DNA of 64,000 nucleotides from an uncultured Mediterraneibacter sp. (GTDB lineage Bacteria > Bacillota > Clostridia > Lachnospirales > Lachnospiraceae). Both the position numbers and the translations under genes were made by a program. The DNA lies in the NCBI GenBank assembly GCA_944381935.1, contig CALWMN010000015.1:1-64000 (forward strand), in the 5' to 3' direction. Shown piece after piece: positions 50,289 to 59,578 of the stretch (positions are counted from its first letter, which is position 1; every line of letters begins with the position of its first letter). A model generated the notes under the pieces. That model searched no databases and was not told where the DNA came from. It saw only the letters and a program-made list of their open reading frames with translations.

Positions 50289-53200
50289 ATGAGTTTTGTG
50301 CATTTGCATGTCCATACAGAATACAGTCTGCTGGACGGTTCTAATAAGATCAAGGAGTACGTTTCCCGGGTGAAGGAACTGGGGATGGACAGCGCGGCGA
50401 TCACAGACCACGGCGTTATGTACGGTGTGATCGACTTCTATAAAGAGGCGAAGAAACAGGGGATCAATCCGATACTCGGGTGCGAGGTGTATGTTGCGCC
50501 GAACTCCCGCTTCGACAGGGAGGTGACAGGGGGCGACGACCGGTACTATCATCTGGTGCTCCTGGCAGAAAATAACGAGGGGTACGCGAACCTGATGAAG
50601 ATTGTCTCGAAGGGGTTCGTGGAAGGGTATTACTACAGGCCCCGTGTTGACAAGGAGCTTCTTGAAGAGTACCACAGCGGGATCATAGCGCTGAGCGCCT
50701 GCCTGGCAGGAGAGGTGCAGCGCTATATTGTGAAGGGGTTGTATGAAGAGGCGAAGAAGACGGCGCTTAAGTACCGGGAGATCTTTGGGGAGGACAACTA
50801 TTTCCTTGAGCTTCAGGACCATGGGATTCCGGATCAGGCGCTGGTGAACCAGCAGCTTATCAAGATGTCTTCTGAGACCGGTATCGGGCTTGTGGCGACA
50901 AACGATGTGCATTATACCTATGCGGAGGACGCAAAGGCCCACGATATCCTTCTGTGTATCCAGACGGGGAAGAAGCTTTCGGATGAGAACCGTATGCGTT
51001 ATGAGGGAGGGCAGTACTATGTGAAGTCGCCGCAGGAGATGGAGCGGCTCTTTCCCTATGCGCTCCAGGCGCTTGACAATACACAGAAAATTGCAGACCG
51101 CTGCTCTGTGGACATCGAGTTCGGCGTGACCAAGCTGCCCAAGTATGATGTGCCGGACGGGATGTCGTCATGGGAATACCTGCAGAAGCTGTGCCATGCG
51201 GGCCTGGCAAAGCGGTACGGCAGCGACCCTGCGCAGGAGCTGAAGGACCGGCTGGGATTTGAGCTGGACACGATCCGCAGTATGGGGTATGTGGATTATT
51301 TCCTCATCGTGTGGGATTTCATCAAATATGCGAAAGACCACGGGATCGCAGTGGGACCCGGAAGAGGCTCCGCTGCGGGAAGTATCGTATCCTATTGTCT
51401 GGAGATTACGACGATCGACCCCATCCGCTACCAGCTTCTCTTTGAGCGGTTCCTGAATCCGGAGCGTGTATCAATGCCGGATATCGACGTGGACTTCTGC
51501 TATGAGAGAAGGCAGGAGGTCATCGATTATGTCGTGAGGAAATACGGGGAAGACCGTGTGGTACAGATTGTCACCTTCGGAACCCTTGCTGCCCGCGGAG
51601 TGATCCGCGACGTGGGCCGTGTGATGGATCTGCCCTACGCGTTTGTGGACTCCATCGCCAAAATGGTGCCGCAGGAGCTCAATATCACGATAGACAGGGC
51701 ACTGAAGGAGAACCCTGAGCTTCGGTCCACCTATGAAAACGATGCACAGGTGAAGAAACTGATCGATATGGCAAAGCGTTTGGAAGGGCTCCCAAGGCAC
51801 AGTTCCATGCATGCGGCAGGGGTCGTCATAAGCCAGAAATCCGTGGATGAGTATGTACCTCTTTCCAGGGCGGCAGACGGTTCCGTCACAACGCAGTTTA
51901 CGATGACGACACTGGAGGAGCTGGGGCTTCTCAAGATGGACTTCCTCGGACTGAGGACCCTGACGGTGATCCAGAACGCGGTTGAGATGGCAAGAAAGAA
52001 AGAACCCTCGCTGGACATTGAGAAGATCGACTACAATGACCAGGCGGTGCTGGACTATATCGGCACGGGAAAGACGGACGGCATCTTCCAGATCGAGAGT
52101 GCGGGAATGAAGAGCTTCATGAAAGAACTCAAACCCCACAGCCTGGAGGATATCATAGCGGGCATCGCCCTGTACCGTCCGGGGCCGATGGATTTTATTC
52201 CCCAGTATATCAAGGGGAAGAATGATGCGGGGGATATCACCTATGACTGCCCTCAGCTTGAGCCGATTCTGTCGTCCACATATGGATGTATTGTATACCA
52301 GGAACAGGTCATGCAGATCGTCCGGGATCTGGCAGGATATACGCTGGGCAGAAGCGATCTTCTGCGGCGCGCCATGTCCAAGAAAAAGGGGGACGTCATG
52401 CAGAAGGAGCGGCAGATCTTCGTCTATGGCGATGAGGAGAACGGCGTTCCGGGATGTGTGAAAAACGGGATCGATGAGAAGACGGCAAACAAAATTTATG
52501 ATGAGATGATCGACTTTGCCAAGTATGCCTTCAACAAGTCCCATGCAGCGGCATATGCGGTGGTAGCGTACCAGACCGCATGGCTGAAATATTATTATCC
52601 GGTGGAGTTTATGGCTGCGCTTATGACTTCTGTGATTGAAAATCCGTCAAAGGTGGCAGAATATATCTACAGCTGCCGTCAGATGAACATTCGGATCCTG
52701 CCGCCGGATATCAACAAAGGTGTGGCAGATTTCTCAGTCGACGGAGGTGATATCCGCTACGGCCTGGCTGCGATCAAGAGCATCGGAAAGCCGGTGATAC
52801 AGGCGATTGTGGAAGAACGCAGAGAATTTGGGCAATTCAAGAACCTGGAGGATTTCATCACCAGGCTCTCGGGGAGGGAGATCCTGAACAAGAGGACCAT
52901 AGAGAACCTGATCAAATCCGGGGCCCTGGACACGCTGGGAGGAACCAGGAAGCAGTTTATGAGTATTTATATCCAGATTGTCGACCATGTCAACCAGGAG
53001 AAGAAATACTCAATGGCAGGACAGATGACCCTGTTTGACATGGTGTCGGAGGAGCACAAGGAGGAGTTTCAGATCCGGCTTCCCGATGTGGGGGAGTACT
53101 CCCGCGAGAACCTGCTGGCGTTTGAGAAAGAGGTGCTGGGGATCTATATCAGCGGGCATCCTCTCGAGGCTTACGAAGACAGATGGAGAAAGACGATCAC

Positions 53201-53765
53201 GGCGACCACGCTGGATTTCCAGCCGGATGAGGAATCCGGCAGGGCGAAAGTGCACGATGGCGAGAAAGCCGTCATCGGGGGAATGATCACGGACAGGACG
53301 GTGAAGCACACGAAGACGAACCAGATGATGGCGTTTGTCACGGTGGAAGACCTTCTTGGCACAGTCGAGGTCGTTGTATTCCCGCGGGATTATGAGAAGA
53401 ACCGGGGATATCTGGAAGTGGACAACAAAGTATTTATAAGGGGACGTGTGTCAGAGGAGGACGAGCGTGCCAGCAAGATGATCTGCGAAAAGGTCATTCC
53501 CTTTGAACAGATGAAAAGAGAGCTGTGGATTCAGTTCCCCGATAAGGCCTCTTACCTGGAGGAAGAGCAGATCGTGTTCGGATATCTGGCGGATGCGGAA
53601 GGGGAGGACGAGGTGGTGATCTACTGCGCAAAAGAGAGGGCAGTCAAACGTCTGCCGAGGAACAGAAACATTCGGATCAACCAGCAGGTTTTGAGCAGAT
53701 TAATGAATCATTACGGGGAAAGCCGCGTAAAAGTGGTGGAAAAAGCTATTGAAAACCACTTCTAA
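50289..53765 (+). CDS. dnaE: DNA polymerase III alpha subunit (DnaE type)
   Basis: A 1158-residue replicative or lagging-strand polymerase. N-terminal PHP domain (L-H-V-H-T-E-Y-S-L-L-D-G near 5-16), the palm with catalytic Asp pair P-D-I-D-V-D-F near 397-403, fingers, the beta-clamp-binding and helix-hairpin-helix region (E-N-L-I-K-S-G-A-L-D near 875-884), and an OB fold at about 985-1075 ending with a short tail. No 3'-5' exonuclease insert is seen, so it is DnaE rather than PolC. Start ATG 50289 with AAGAGGTG upstream; an earlier in-frame start (50208) lies inside a less conserved leader. Gram-positives usually carry PolC as well, not in this window. Confidence 0.95.
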   Translation: MSFVHLHVHTEYSLLDGSNKIKEYVSRVKELGMDSAAITDHGVMYGVIDFYKEAKKQGINPILGCEVYVAPNSRFDREVTGGDDRYYHLVLLAENNEGYANLMKIVSKGFVEGYYYRPRVDKELLEEYHSGIIALSACLAGEVQRYIVKGLYEEAKKTALKYREIFGEDNYFLELQDHGIPDQALVNQQLIKMSSETGIGLVATNDVHYTYAEDAKAHDILLCIQTGKKLSDENRMRYEGGQYYVKSPQEMERLFPYALQALDNTQKIADRCSVDIEFGVTKLPKYDVPDGMSSWEYLQKLCHAGLAKRYGSDPAQELKDRLGFELDTIRSMGYVDYFLIVWDFIKYAKDHGIAVGPGRGSAAGSIVSYCLEITTIDPIRYQLLFERFLNPERVSMPDIDVDFCYERRQEVIDYVVRKYGEDRVVQIVTFGTLAARGVIRDVGRVMDLPYAFVDSIAKMVPQELNITIDRALKENPELRSTYENDAQVKKLIDMAKRLEGLPRHSSMHAAGVVISQKSVDEYVPLSRAADGSVTTQFTMTTLEELGLLKMDFLGLRTLTVIQNAVEMARKKEPSLDIEKIDYNDQAVLDYIGTGKTDGIFQIESAGMKSFMKELKPHSLEDIIAGIALYRPGPMDFIPQYIKGKNDAGDITYDCPQLEPILSSTYGCIVYQEQVMQIVRDLAGYTLGRSDLLRRAMSKKKGDVMQKERQIFVYGDEENGVPGCVKNGIDEKTANKIYDEMIDFAKYAFNKSHAAAYAVVAYQTAWLKYYYPVEFMAALMTSVIENPSKVAEYIYSCRQMNIRILPPDINKGVADFSVDGGDIRYGLAAIKSIGKPVIQAIVEERREFGQFKNLEDFITRLSGREILNKRTIENLIKSGALDTLGGTRKQFMSIYIQIVDHVNQEKKYSMAGQMTLFDMVSEEHKEEFQIRLPDVGEYSRENLLAFEKEVLGIYISGHPLEAYEDRWRKTITATTLDFQPDEESGRAKVHDGEKAVIGGMITDRTVKHTKTNQMMAFVTVEDLLGTVEVVVFPRDYEKNRGYLEVDNKVFIRGRVSEEDERASKMICEKVIPFEQMKRELWIQFPDKASYLEEEQIVFGYLADAEGEDEVVIYCAKERAVKRLPRNRNIRINQQVLSRLMNHYGESRVKVVEKAIENHF

Positions 53766-53894
53766 ATAAGGTAGAATATTCTCGGATTTGCAGATGCTTC
53801 CAGTATATGCTCTTATATTGGGGAAGAGAATCTGAAAGATGAGCAAATTGGGTTTGACAGTTATCTGACTTTTTAAGGAAAGGTGGAGAAAAAC

Positions 53895-54914
53895 ATGGCA
53901 GAAAACAGTTATACAGACAAAGAGAAATATCTGGATGAGATTGAAGACAGTATCCGTACGATCGGCGTCCTCACCAGCGGAGGAGATGCTCCGGGGATGA
54001 ACGCGGCGATCCGCGCGGTCGTCAGGACAGCTTTGTCTAAAGGGCTTAAAGTGCGGGGGATCCGAAGAGGCTATCATGGGCTTCTGAAGGAAGAGATCAT
54101 CGATTTGTCTGCGCGTGACGTCTCCGATACGATTCAGCGCGGAGGCACGATCCTTCAGACGGCGCGCTGTAAATCAATGCGCACAGAAGAAGGCCAGCAG
54201 AAAGCTGCTGCGATCTGCAAGAAGTACGGGATCGACGGACTGGTTGTCATCGGCGGCGACGGTTCCTTTGCCGGCGCCCAGAAGCTGGCGAATCTGGGAG
54301 TCAATACAATCGGGATTCCGGGAACGATTGATCTGGATATTGCATGTACGGACTATACGATCGGGTTTGATACAGCCGTTAATACGGCGATGGAAGCGAT
54401 TGACAAGGTGCGCGATACGTCCACATCCCACGAGCGCTGCAGCATTATTGAGGTCATGGGGCGTGACGCCGGCTACCTTGCACTCTGGTGCGGAATCGCC
54501 AACGGCGCGGAGCGTATCCTGATGCCGGAGGAGCACGATTTTGACGAGCAGGCGATTGTAGAAGACATTATGGCAAATAAAAAACGCGGCAAAAAGAACT
54601 ATATCATCATCAACGCAGAAGGCATCGGGGATTCCATTAATATGGCAAAAAGGATCGAAGAGGCTACCGGTATTGAGACGAGAGCAACGATTCTCGGGCA
54701 CATGCAGCGCGGCGGAAGCCCGACATGTAAGGACAGGGTTTATGCATCGATCATGGGAGCTATGGCAGTCGACCTTCTCTGCCGGGGCAAGACGAACCGC
54801 GTCGTAGGATATAAGAACGGCGAGTATGTGGACTTTGACATTGAAGAGGCACTTGCCATGAAGAAGACAATACCGCAGTATCAGTATGATGTGGCGAAGA
54901 CGCTGGCACTGTAA
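53895..54914 (+). CDS. pfkA: ATP-dependent 6-phosphofructokinase
   Basis: A 339-residue enzyme that makes fructose-1,6-bisphosphate in glycolysis. L-T-S-G-G-D-A-P-G-M-N near 25-35 binds ATP, V-I-G-G-D-G-S near 118-124 has Gly (not Asp) at the position that separates ATP- from pyrophosphate-dependent enzymes, and P-G-T-I-D-L-D near 141-147 carries the catalytic Asp. An N-terminal extension of about 20 acidic residues (Y-T-D-K-E-K-Y-L-D-E-I-E-D) is present compared with Bacillus PfkA. Start ATG 53895; GTG 53883 is an alternative. It lies 130 bases after dnaE. Confidence 0.93.
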   Translation: MAENSYTDKEKYLDEIEDSIRTIGVLTSGGDAPGMNAAIRAVVRTALSKGLKVRGIRRGYHGLLKEEIIDLSARDVSDTIQRGGTILQTARCKSMRTEEGQQKAAAICKKYGIDGLVVIGGDGSFAGAQKLANLGVNTIGIPGTIDLDIACTDYTIGFDTAVNTAMEAIDKVRDTSTSHERCSIIEVMGRDAGYLALWCGIANGAERILMPEEHDFDEQAIVEDIMANKKRGKKNYIIINAEGIGDSINMAKRIEEATGIETRATILGHMQRGGSPTCKDRVYASIMGAMAVDLLCRGKTNRVVGYKNGEYVDFDIEEALAMKKTIPQYQYDVAKTLAL

Positions 54915-54962
54915 GGGCGAAAAAGACTTTAGGAGAACTTTATTTTCAGGAGATTGAAGAAC

Positions 54963-55790
54963 GTGAGTATGGAGAGCAGGAAGACCGCGCCGGTCGGCGT
55001 GTTTGATTCCGGAGTCGGCGGGCTGACAGTTGCGAGGGAGATCACCAGGCAGCTGCCCGAAGAAAACATCATATATTTCGGGGATACTGCCCGCGTTCCA
55101 TACGGCAGCAAATCTCAGAACACGATCATCCGTTTTTCGGAGCAGATCATCCGGTTTTTGAAGACAAAGCATGTCAAGGCGATTGTGATCGCCTGCAATA
55201 CAGCGAGTGCGCTGGCTCTGGACGCCGTAAGGGACGAATTTGACATCCCGGTCATGGGGGTTGTGATACCCGGGGCCAGAGCTGCCGTCGAGGCGACTAA
55301 AAACCGGAAAGTCGGCGTTGTGGGGACGGATGCGACAGTCCAGAGCGGAATGTATACCAAGGTTATCCATGAGATGGCCCCGGACATCACGGTAATTGAG
55401 AAGGCGTGCCCGCTGTTCGTCCCTCTCGTTGAAGAAGGATTTAAAGAGCATGTGGTGACAGAAGAGATTATAGAGTACTATCTGGAACCCATGCGAAGCA
55501 CGGATATTGACGCCATGATACTGGGATGTACGCACTATCCTCTCCTCCGGTCAAAGATCCGGGAATATATGGGGGAGAAGATCCAGATTGTCAATCCGGC
55601 ATACGAGACGGCGCTGGACTTAAAAGCGCTCCTGCACAGGGAAGGGATGGCAAATGACGGGAAGACAGAGCAGCACAGCAGATATGCGTTTTATGTCAGC
55701 GATGCGGCTGAGAAGTTCCGAAAGTTTGCGAACACAGTGATGCCCTTTGACGTACCTACAACAAATGTAGTAAATATTGAGGAATATTAA
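54963..55790 (+). CDS. murI: Glutamate racemase
   Basis: A 275-residue enzyme making D-glutamate for peptidoglycan. The two catalytic cysteines are in I-A-C-N-T-A near residues 80-85 and L-G-C-T-H-Y-P near 190-196; F-D-S-G-V-G-G-L-T near 14-22 is the family opening with its active-site Asp-Ser. The start is uncertain: GTG 54963 has AGGAG 10 bases upstream, while ATG 54969 is 16 bases from it. It lies 48 bases after pfkA and 2 bases before the next gene. Confidence 0.93.
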   Translation: MSMESRKTAPVGVFDSGVGGLTVAREITRQLPEENIIYFGDTARVPYGSKSQNTIIRFSEQIIRFLKTKHVKAIVIACNTASALALDAVRDEFDIPVMGVVIPGARAAVEATKNRKVGVVGTDATVQSGMYTKVIHEMAPDITVIEKACPLFVPLVEEGFKEHVVTEEIIEYYLEPMRSTDIDAMILGCTHYPLLRSKIREYMGEKIQIVNPAYETALDLKALLHREGMANDGKTEQHSRYAFYVSDAAEKFRKFANTVMPFDVPTTNVVNIEEY

Positions 55791-55792
55791 CA

Positions 55793-56257
55793 ATGACGAA
55801 GGATGTACTGGTCAGCATTTCCGGGATACACGCGGATATGCCGGAAGGGCTGGAGGATGCGGATGGCGCGGTTGAAGTTGTGACTCCGGCGAGCTATTAC
55901 CGGCGGAACGGGAAACACTATATCATCTATGACGAGGTGCTTGAAGGTGTTCCGGGAACTATCAGGAACAAGATCAAGATAACCGGCGACAGTAGCCTTG
56001 AGATCATGAAGAGCGGACTGTCCAATACACATATGGTTTTTGAGAAAAATAAGAAAAACCTTACCTATTATAAGACTCCTTACGGGCAGATGCTTGTCGG
56101 AGTCAATACAAAAAAAATGGAGATTGCGGTTACGGACGACAGTATCCGTATCCTGGTTGGCTATCAGCTCGATGTCAACCATGAGCCGCTTGCGGACTGT
56201 GAGATTAAGATGGATATCACCTCCAAAAACAGCGGGAAGTTTTCAGTATTGAGTTGA
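55793..56257 (+). CDS. DUF1934 (YwiB-like) beta-barrel protein
   Basis: A 154-residue protein of the DUF1934 family, small lipocalin/calycin-like beta barrels of unknown function. Alternating beta strands and the G-K-H-Y-I-I-Y-D-E near 41-49 and N-K-I-K-I-T near 61-66 segments are typical, as is the T-P-Y-G near 92-95. It starts 2 bases after murI, so the pair is probably co-translated; in other Firmicutes the family also neighbours cell-wall or tRNA-synthetase genes. Confidence 0.8.
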   Translation: MTKDVLVSISGIHADMPEGLEDADGAVEVVTPASYYRRNGKHYIIYDEVLEGVPGTIRNKIKITGDSSLEIMKSGLSNTHMVFEKNKKNLTYYKTPYGQMLVGVNTKKMEIAVTDDSIRILVGYQLDVNHEPLADCEIKMDITSKNSGKFSVLS

Positions 56258-56259
56258 AA

Positions 56260-56298
56260 AAGTGCTTATGGAAATTACAGTCCATAAGCACTTCTTTG
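56260..56298. terminator. Bidirectional terminator between the DUF1934 gene and the small membrane protein
   Basis: AAGTGCTTATGGA (56260-56272) pairs with TCCATAAGCACTT (56281-56293), a perfect 13-bp stem, with a T-rich tail (CTTTGAT) on the plus strand and A-rich flank on the other side that gives a T-run on the minus strand. Confidence 0.8.
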
Positions 56299-56309
56299 AT
56301 CCTGCAAAA

Positions 56310-56750
56310 CTAGTCCTTTTTAAACCGGGCAAGCAGGCCTTTTTTCTTCTTGGGAGCCTCAATTGAGCCGCCTCGGACACTTTTCAGTCCGGTTATGTAA
56401 ATACCGCTCACGACAGCCTTGACTTCCTTCTTCACGGGGATGACCTCAAATACTTTGGCGTCACACATAAGGGTCATAACCTTTGGGCCGATCTTGGCCT
56501 TGACGACCGGCACCTTTGTGCGGCGCAGATATTTCGGGGTGTTCTCAAGGACGACAGAAGGAAACCCGGCTTCTTTGAGCTTCATTTTCTTTTTATCAAT
56601 AACCAGCATACTGACCGTCTGCGCAACAGCGTCCATCTGTTCCTGCTGTTCAGCCTGCTTTTTCTCGGCCCTTTTGCCGAAGATATACAGGGCAATACAG
56701 GCTGCGATCAATATGACGAGTATGACGAGCAAAACAATTGTCAATGTCAC
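56310..56750 (-). CDS. Small membrane-anchored conserved protein (146 residues)
   Basis: A 146-residue protein with one N-terminal helix (L-V-I-L-V-I-L-I-A-A-C-I-A-L-Y-I near residues 8-23), a basic-acidic coiled-coil-like linker (K-R-A-E-K-K-Q-A-E-Q-Q-E-Q near 26-38), then a soluble basic beta-rich domain ending in P-K-K-K-K-G-L-L-A-R-F-K-K-D. It begins with GTG and has AGGAGGG 7 bases upstream. No family with known function recognised; it appears conserved in Lachnospiraceae by my memory. Confidence 0.6.
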   Translation of the reverse strand: MTLTIVLLVILVILIAACIALYIFGKRAEKKQAEQQEQMDAVAQTVSMLVIDKKKMKLKEAGFPSVVLENTPKYLRRTKVPVVKAKIGPKVMTLMCDAKVFEVIPVKKEVKAVVSGIYITGLKSVRGGSIEAPKKKKGLLARFKKD

Positions 56751-56845
56751 GATATAACCCTCCTAAATACTCTGATTTCCGCTTTTACGCAACTAGTATT
56801 GTACCATTGTTTTTGGGGAAGTGCAAGCAAATTACCATTTTGGGG

Positions 56846-56874
56846 TTACTTTTCGCGGGGAAACCTAGTATACT
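56846..56874 (+). promoter_or_regulatory. Candidate promoter of the cardiolipin synthase gene
   Basis: TTACTT (56846-56851), 17 bases, TATACT (56869-56874). The -35 is weak, the -10 is good. The leader of about 65 bases holds the hairpin listed next. Confidence 0.45.
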
Positions 56875-56907
56875 GTGTATGGTATTCTTTTTTGCGGAAT
56901 ACTGTGG

Positions 56908-56928
56908 CATATCTCTGACAGAGATATG
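56908..56928 (+). other. Hairpin directly before the ribosome site of the cardiolipin synthase gene
   Basis: CATATCTCT (56908-56916), GAC, AGAGATATG (56920-56928): a perfect 9-bp stem ending a few bases before AAAAGGAG (56931-56938) and the ATG at 56946. It could help keep the ribosome site open or close it with another pairing, and is also a possible protein-binding palindrome. Confidence 0.45.
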
Positions 56929-56945
56929 GGAAAAGGAGTTTTTTT

Positions 56946-58421
56946 ATGGCAGAAATGATTTGGGACGGAGCTGTGACTGCGTTTCAGTTTGTGATGGACA
57001 ATCTTGTGGTTATCAATGTGATTTTCGCACTGGTGATCGTGTTTTTTCAGAGAAGGTCTCCGCAGACGGTATGGACATGGCTGCTTTTGCTCTATTTTAT
57101 ACCGATACTTGGATTTATCCTGTATCTTGTGATCGGGCAGGACTTTCACAAAAGCAGGATGTTCAAGGCGAAAGAGATAGAGGGAGAACTGAAATACGCA
57201 GTCAGGCGGCAGGAAGAGACGATCTACCGCAAAAAGCTGCGCCTTGCAAATCCAGAGATGGCAAGATTCAAGAACCTGATCCTGTATAACCTGGAAGCGG
57301 GCGAGGCAGTTCTGACAGACAACAATGATATCCGCATCTACACGGATGGGAAAGCAAAATTCCGTGCGCTGATTGAAGAGATGAAGCAGGCGCGCAGATA
57401 TATCCATCTTCAGTATTATATCATCAGAAATGACGAGCTTTGGCAGGAGATAGAGAAGGTACTGGTACAGAAGGCACGGGAGGGCGTAGAGGTCAGGGTT
57501 CTCTTTGACAGCATGGGGTGCAGAACCATGCGCAACAGGGACTGGGAGCGGCTGGAAAAAGAGGGGATTCAGGTCGCAGAGTTTTTCCCGGCCCTTTTAG
57601 GGCAGCTTCAGCTCCGCGTGAATTACCGCAACCACAGAAAGATTGTGGTCATAGACGGCAGGATCGGTTTTGTCGGCGGGTTCAACGTAGGGAGGGAATA
57701 TCTTGGAAGAGACAAGAAATTCGGATACTGGCGGGATACCCACCTCTGCATAGAGGGGGCGGCTGTCACATCTCTTGCGGTCCGGTTTGTGCTGGACTGG
57801 AACTATGCGGCGAAGGAAAACCTGTTTGTGGAGGACAACCTGTTTGAGATCCCGAGGTATGTAAGGGGAGGAAGGGATCCGGTGCAGATCATATCCAGCG
57901 GTCCGGATTCTCAGACCAAGACGATTCATGACAATTATCTGAGGCTGATCCACAGTGCGAGGGACCATGTATATATTCAGACGCCGTATTTCATACCGGA
58001 TGACTCCATTCTCGACGCGCTCAAGATCGCAAGCCGTTCTGGCATCGATGTGAGGATCATGGTTCCCTGTAAACCGGACCATCCGTTTGTGTATTGGGCA
58101 ACCTATTCCTATATAGGAGATATGGTCGCGGCAGGCGCACGGTGCTATGTGTACAACAACGGATTCCTGCATGCAAAGACGCTCAGCATAGACGGCATGG
58201 TGGCGTGTGTGGGGACTGCCAATATGGACATCAGAAGCTTTGGGCTTAATTTTGAAGTCAATGCAGTCATTTACAGCGAGCGCACAGTGCAAAGGCTGGA
58301 GAGGGCGTTTGAAAATGATATGACACAGTGTACACATGTGACGAGGAAAGTATACGATGAGAGAGGGATTGTCATTAAGGCAAAAGAGCAGTTTTCACGG
58401 CTTCTGTCGCCGCTTCTGTAG
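56946..58421 (+). CDS. cls: Cardiolipin synthase (phospholipase D family)
   Basis: A 491-residue membrane enzyme that joins two phosphatidylglycerols into cardiolipin. Two N-terminal helices (F-A-L-V-I-V-F-F near 24-31 and W-L-L-L-L-Y-F-I-P near 42-50) precede two HKD catalytic motifs: N-H-R-K-I-V-V-I-D near 227-235 and H-A-K-T-L-S-I-D near 408-415. Length is usual for Cls. The ATG follows AAAAGGAG. It stands alone between a divergent small-protein gene and the lipoprotein gene. Confidence 0.9.
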   Translation: MAEMIWDGAVTAFQFVMDNLVVINVIFALVIVFFQRRSPQTVWTWLLLLYFIPILGFILYLVIGQDFHKSRMFKAKEIEGELKYAVRRQEETIYRKKLRLANPEMARFKNLILYNLEAGEAVLTDNNDIRIYTDGKAKFRALIEEMKQARRYIHLQYYIIRNDELWQEIEKVLVQKAREGVEVRVLFDSMGCRTMRNRDWERLEKEGIQVAEFFPALLGQLQLRVNYRNHRKIVVIDGRIGFVGGFNVGREYLGRDKKFGYWRDTHLCIEGAAVTSLAVRFVLDWNYAAKENLFVEDNLFEIPRYVRGGRDPVQIISSGPDSQTKTIHDNYLRLIHSARDHVYIQTPYFIPDDSILDALKIASRSGIDVRIMVPCKPDHPFVYWATYSYIGDMVAAGARCYVYNNGFLHAKTLSIDGMVACVGTANMDIRSFGLNFEVNAVIYSERTVQRLERAFENDMTQCTHVTRKVYDERGIVIKAKEQFSRLLSPLL

Positions 58422-58478
58422 ACTGCGGGGCAGACGGAAGGCTTCAAAATAAAAGAACAGTTATGGAGGAAATCAACC

Positions 58479-59549
58479 ATGGGAAAGAAAACAGCAGGGA
58501 TTCTGGCTTCAGTGGCATTATCGGCAGCAGTGCTTGCAGGATGCAGCGGGGAGCTGTCCAATGAATACGTGACAGTTGAACAGTACAAAGGCCTGGAGGT
58601 GCCCCAGGCCGTATCAGCGGAGGTCACAGACGAACAGGTGGAGCAGGCGGTCCAGGGCAGCCTCAGCGCCGCAGCAGTCAGGGAGACGGTTACAGACCGC
58701 CCGGCACAGGATGGGGACTGGGTAAATATCGATTATACCGGATATATTGACGGCGAGGCCTTTAACGGCGGCTCTGCGTCAGGGACAGACCTGGAGCTGG
58801 GATCTGGGTCGTTTATCGGGGCGACTGACGACTATGCCGGATTTGAGGAACAGATCGTGGGGCACAAGGCAGGGGACGAGTTTGATATTACCGTGCAGTT
58901 CCCGGAAGCCTATCAGGACCCGAACCTGTCAGGCGTGGTCGCGGATTTCCATATTGTCCTCAATGAGATATTCACCCAGACTGTTCCGGAGCTTACGGAT
59001 GAATGGGTTGCCGAGAACAGTGAGGGATCCTCCACAGTGGAGGAATACAGGGAAGAGGTCCGGTCGCTTCTGGAGGAGAGCAACGAAGAATCCGTCAATG
59101 CAGAGCTTGAGAGCAGTATCCAGGACGCGCTTCTTGCCAAGAGCGAGATGAAAGAATATCCGGAGGGTTCCGTGAATGAGCAGGTGCAGATGGCAAATGA
59201 GTATTACACATCTATGGCGTCCATGTATGGGGTGGGGCTTTCAGAATTTATCACAACTTACCTGCAGACAACACAGGAACAGTTCGACAGCAGGATAGAA
59301 GAGGCGGCAAGGAAGACCGTGCAGCTCAACGAGGCAATCAAGCTGATTGCAGAAAAAGAGAACCTGGAGCCTACGGAAAAAGAATATGAGGAAGCAGCGG
59401 CGCAGTATGCAGAGGATGCGGGCGCAGAGGATGTGGATGCCTTTGTGGAGCAATATGGAGAAGATGCGGTGAGGGAGACGATACTGAGGGATAAAGTTCT
59501 TGAGTATCTGGTAGAGAACTGCATCCAGGTGGAGGATTCAGGAGAATAA
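58479..59549 (+). CDS. Secreted FKBP/trigger-factor-like peptidyl-prolyl isomerase lipoprotein
   Basis: A 356-residue lipoprotein (lipobox L-A-G-C, Cys22) acting outside the membrane. Layout is like trigger factor without its ribosome-binding domain: an FKBP-type domain at about 70-165 (D-W-V-N-I-D-Y-T-G-Y-I-D near 74-85, G-F-E-E-Q-I-V-G-H near 123-131, F-P-E-A-Y near 144-148), then an alpha-helical C-terminal domain (about 175-350) with glutamate-rich helices, as in the SurA/trigger-factor chaperone arm. It should help fold exported proteins. The last ~30 residues are strongly acidic (E-D-A-G-A-E-D-V-D). The gene is 57 bases after cls. Confidence 0.85.
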   Translation: MGKKTAGILASVALSAAVLAGCSGELSNEYVTVEQYKGLEVPQAVSAEVTDEQVEQAVQGSLSAAAVRETVTDRPAQDGDWVNIDYTGYIDGEAFNGGSASGTDLELGSGSFIGATDDYAGFEEQIVGHKAGDEFDITVQFPEAYQDPNLSGVVADFHIVLNEIFTQTVPELTDEWVAENSEGSSTVEEYREEVRSLLEESNEESVNAELESSIQDALLAKSEMKEYPEGSVNEQVQMANEYYTSMASMYGVGLSEFITTYLQTTQEQFDSRIEEAARKTVQLNEAIKLIAEKENLEPTEKEYEEAAAQYAEDAGAEDVDAFVEQYGEDAVRETILRDKVLEYLVENCIQVEDSGE

Positions 59550-59578
59550 GGGACATTGTGAGAAAAGGAGGTATTTTT

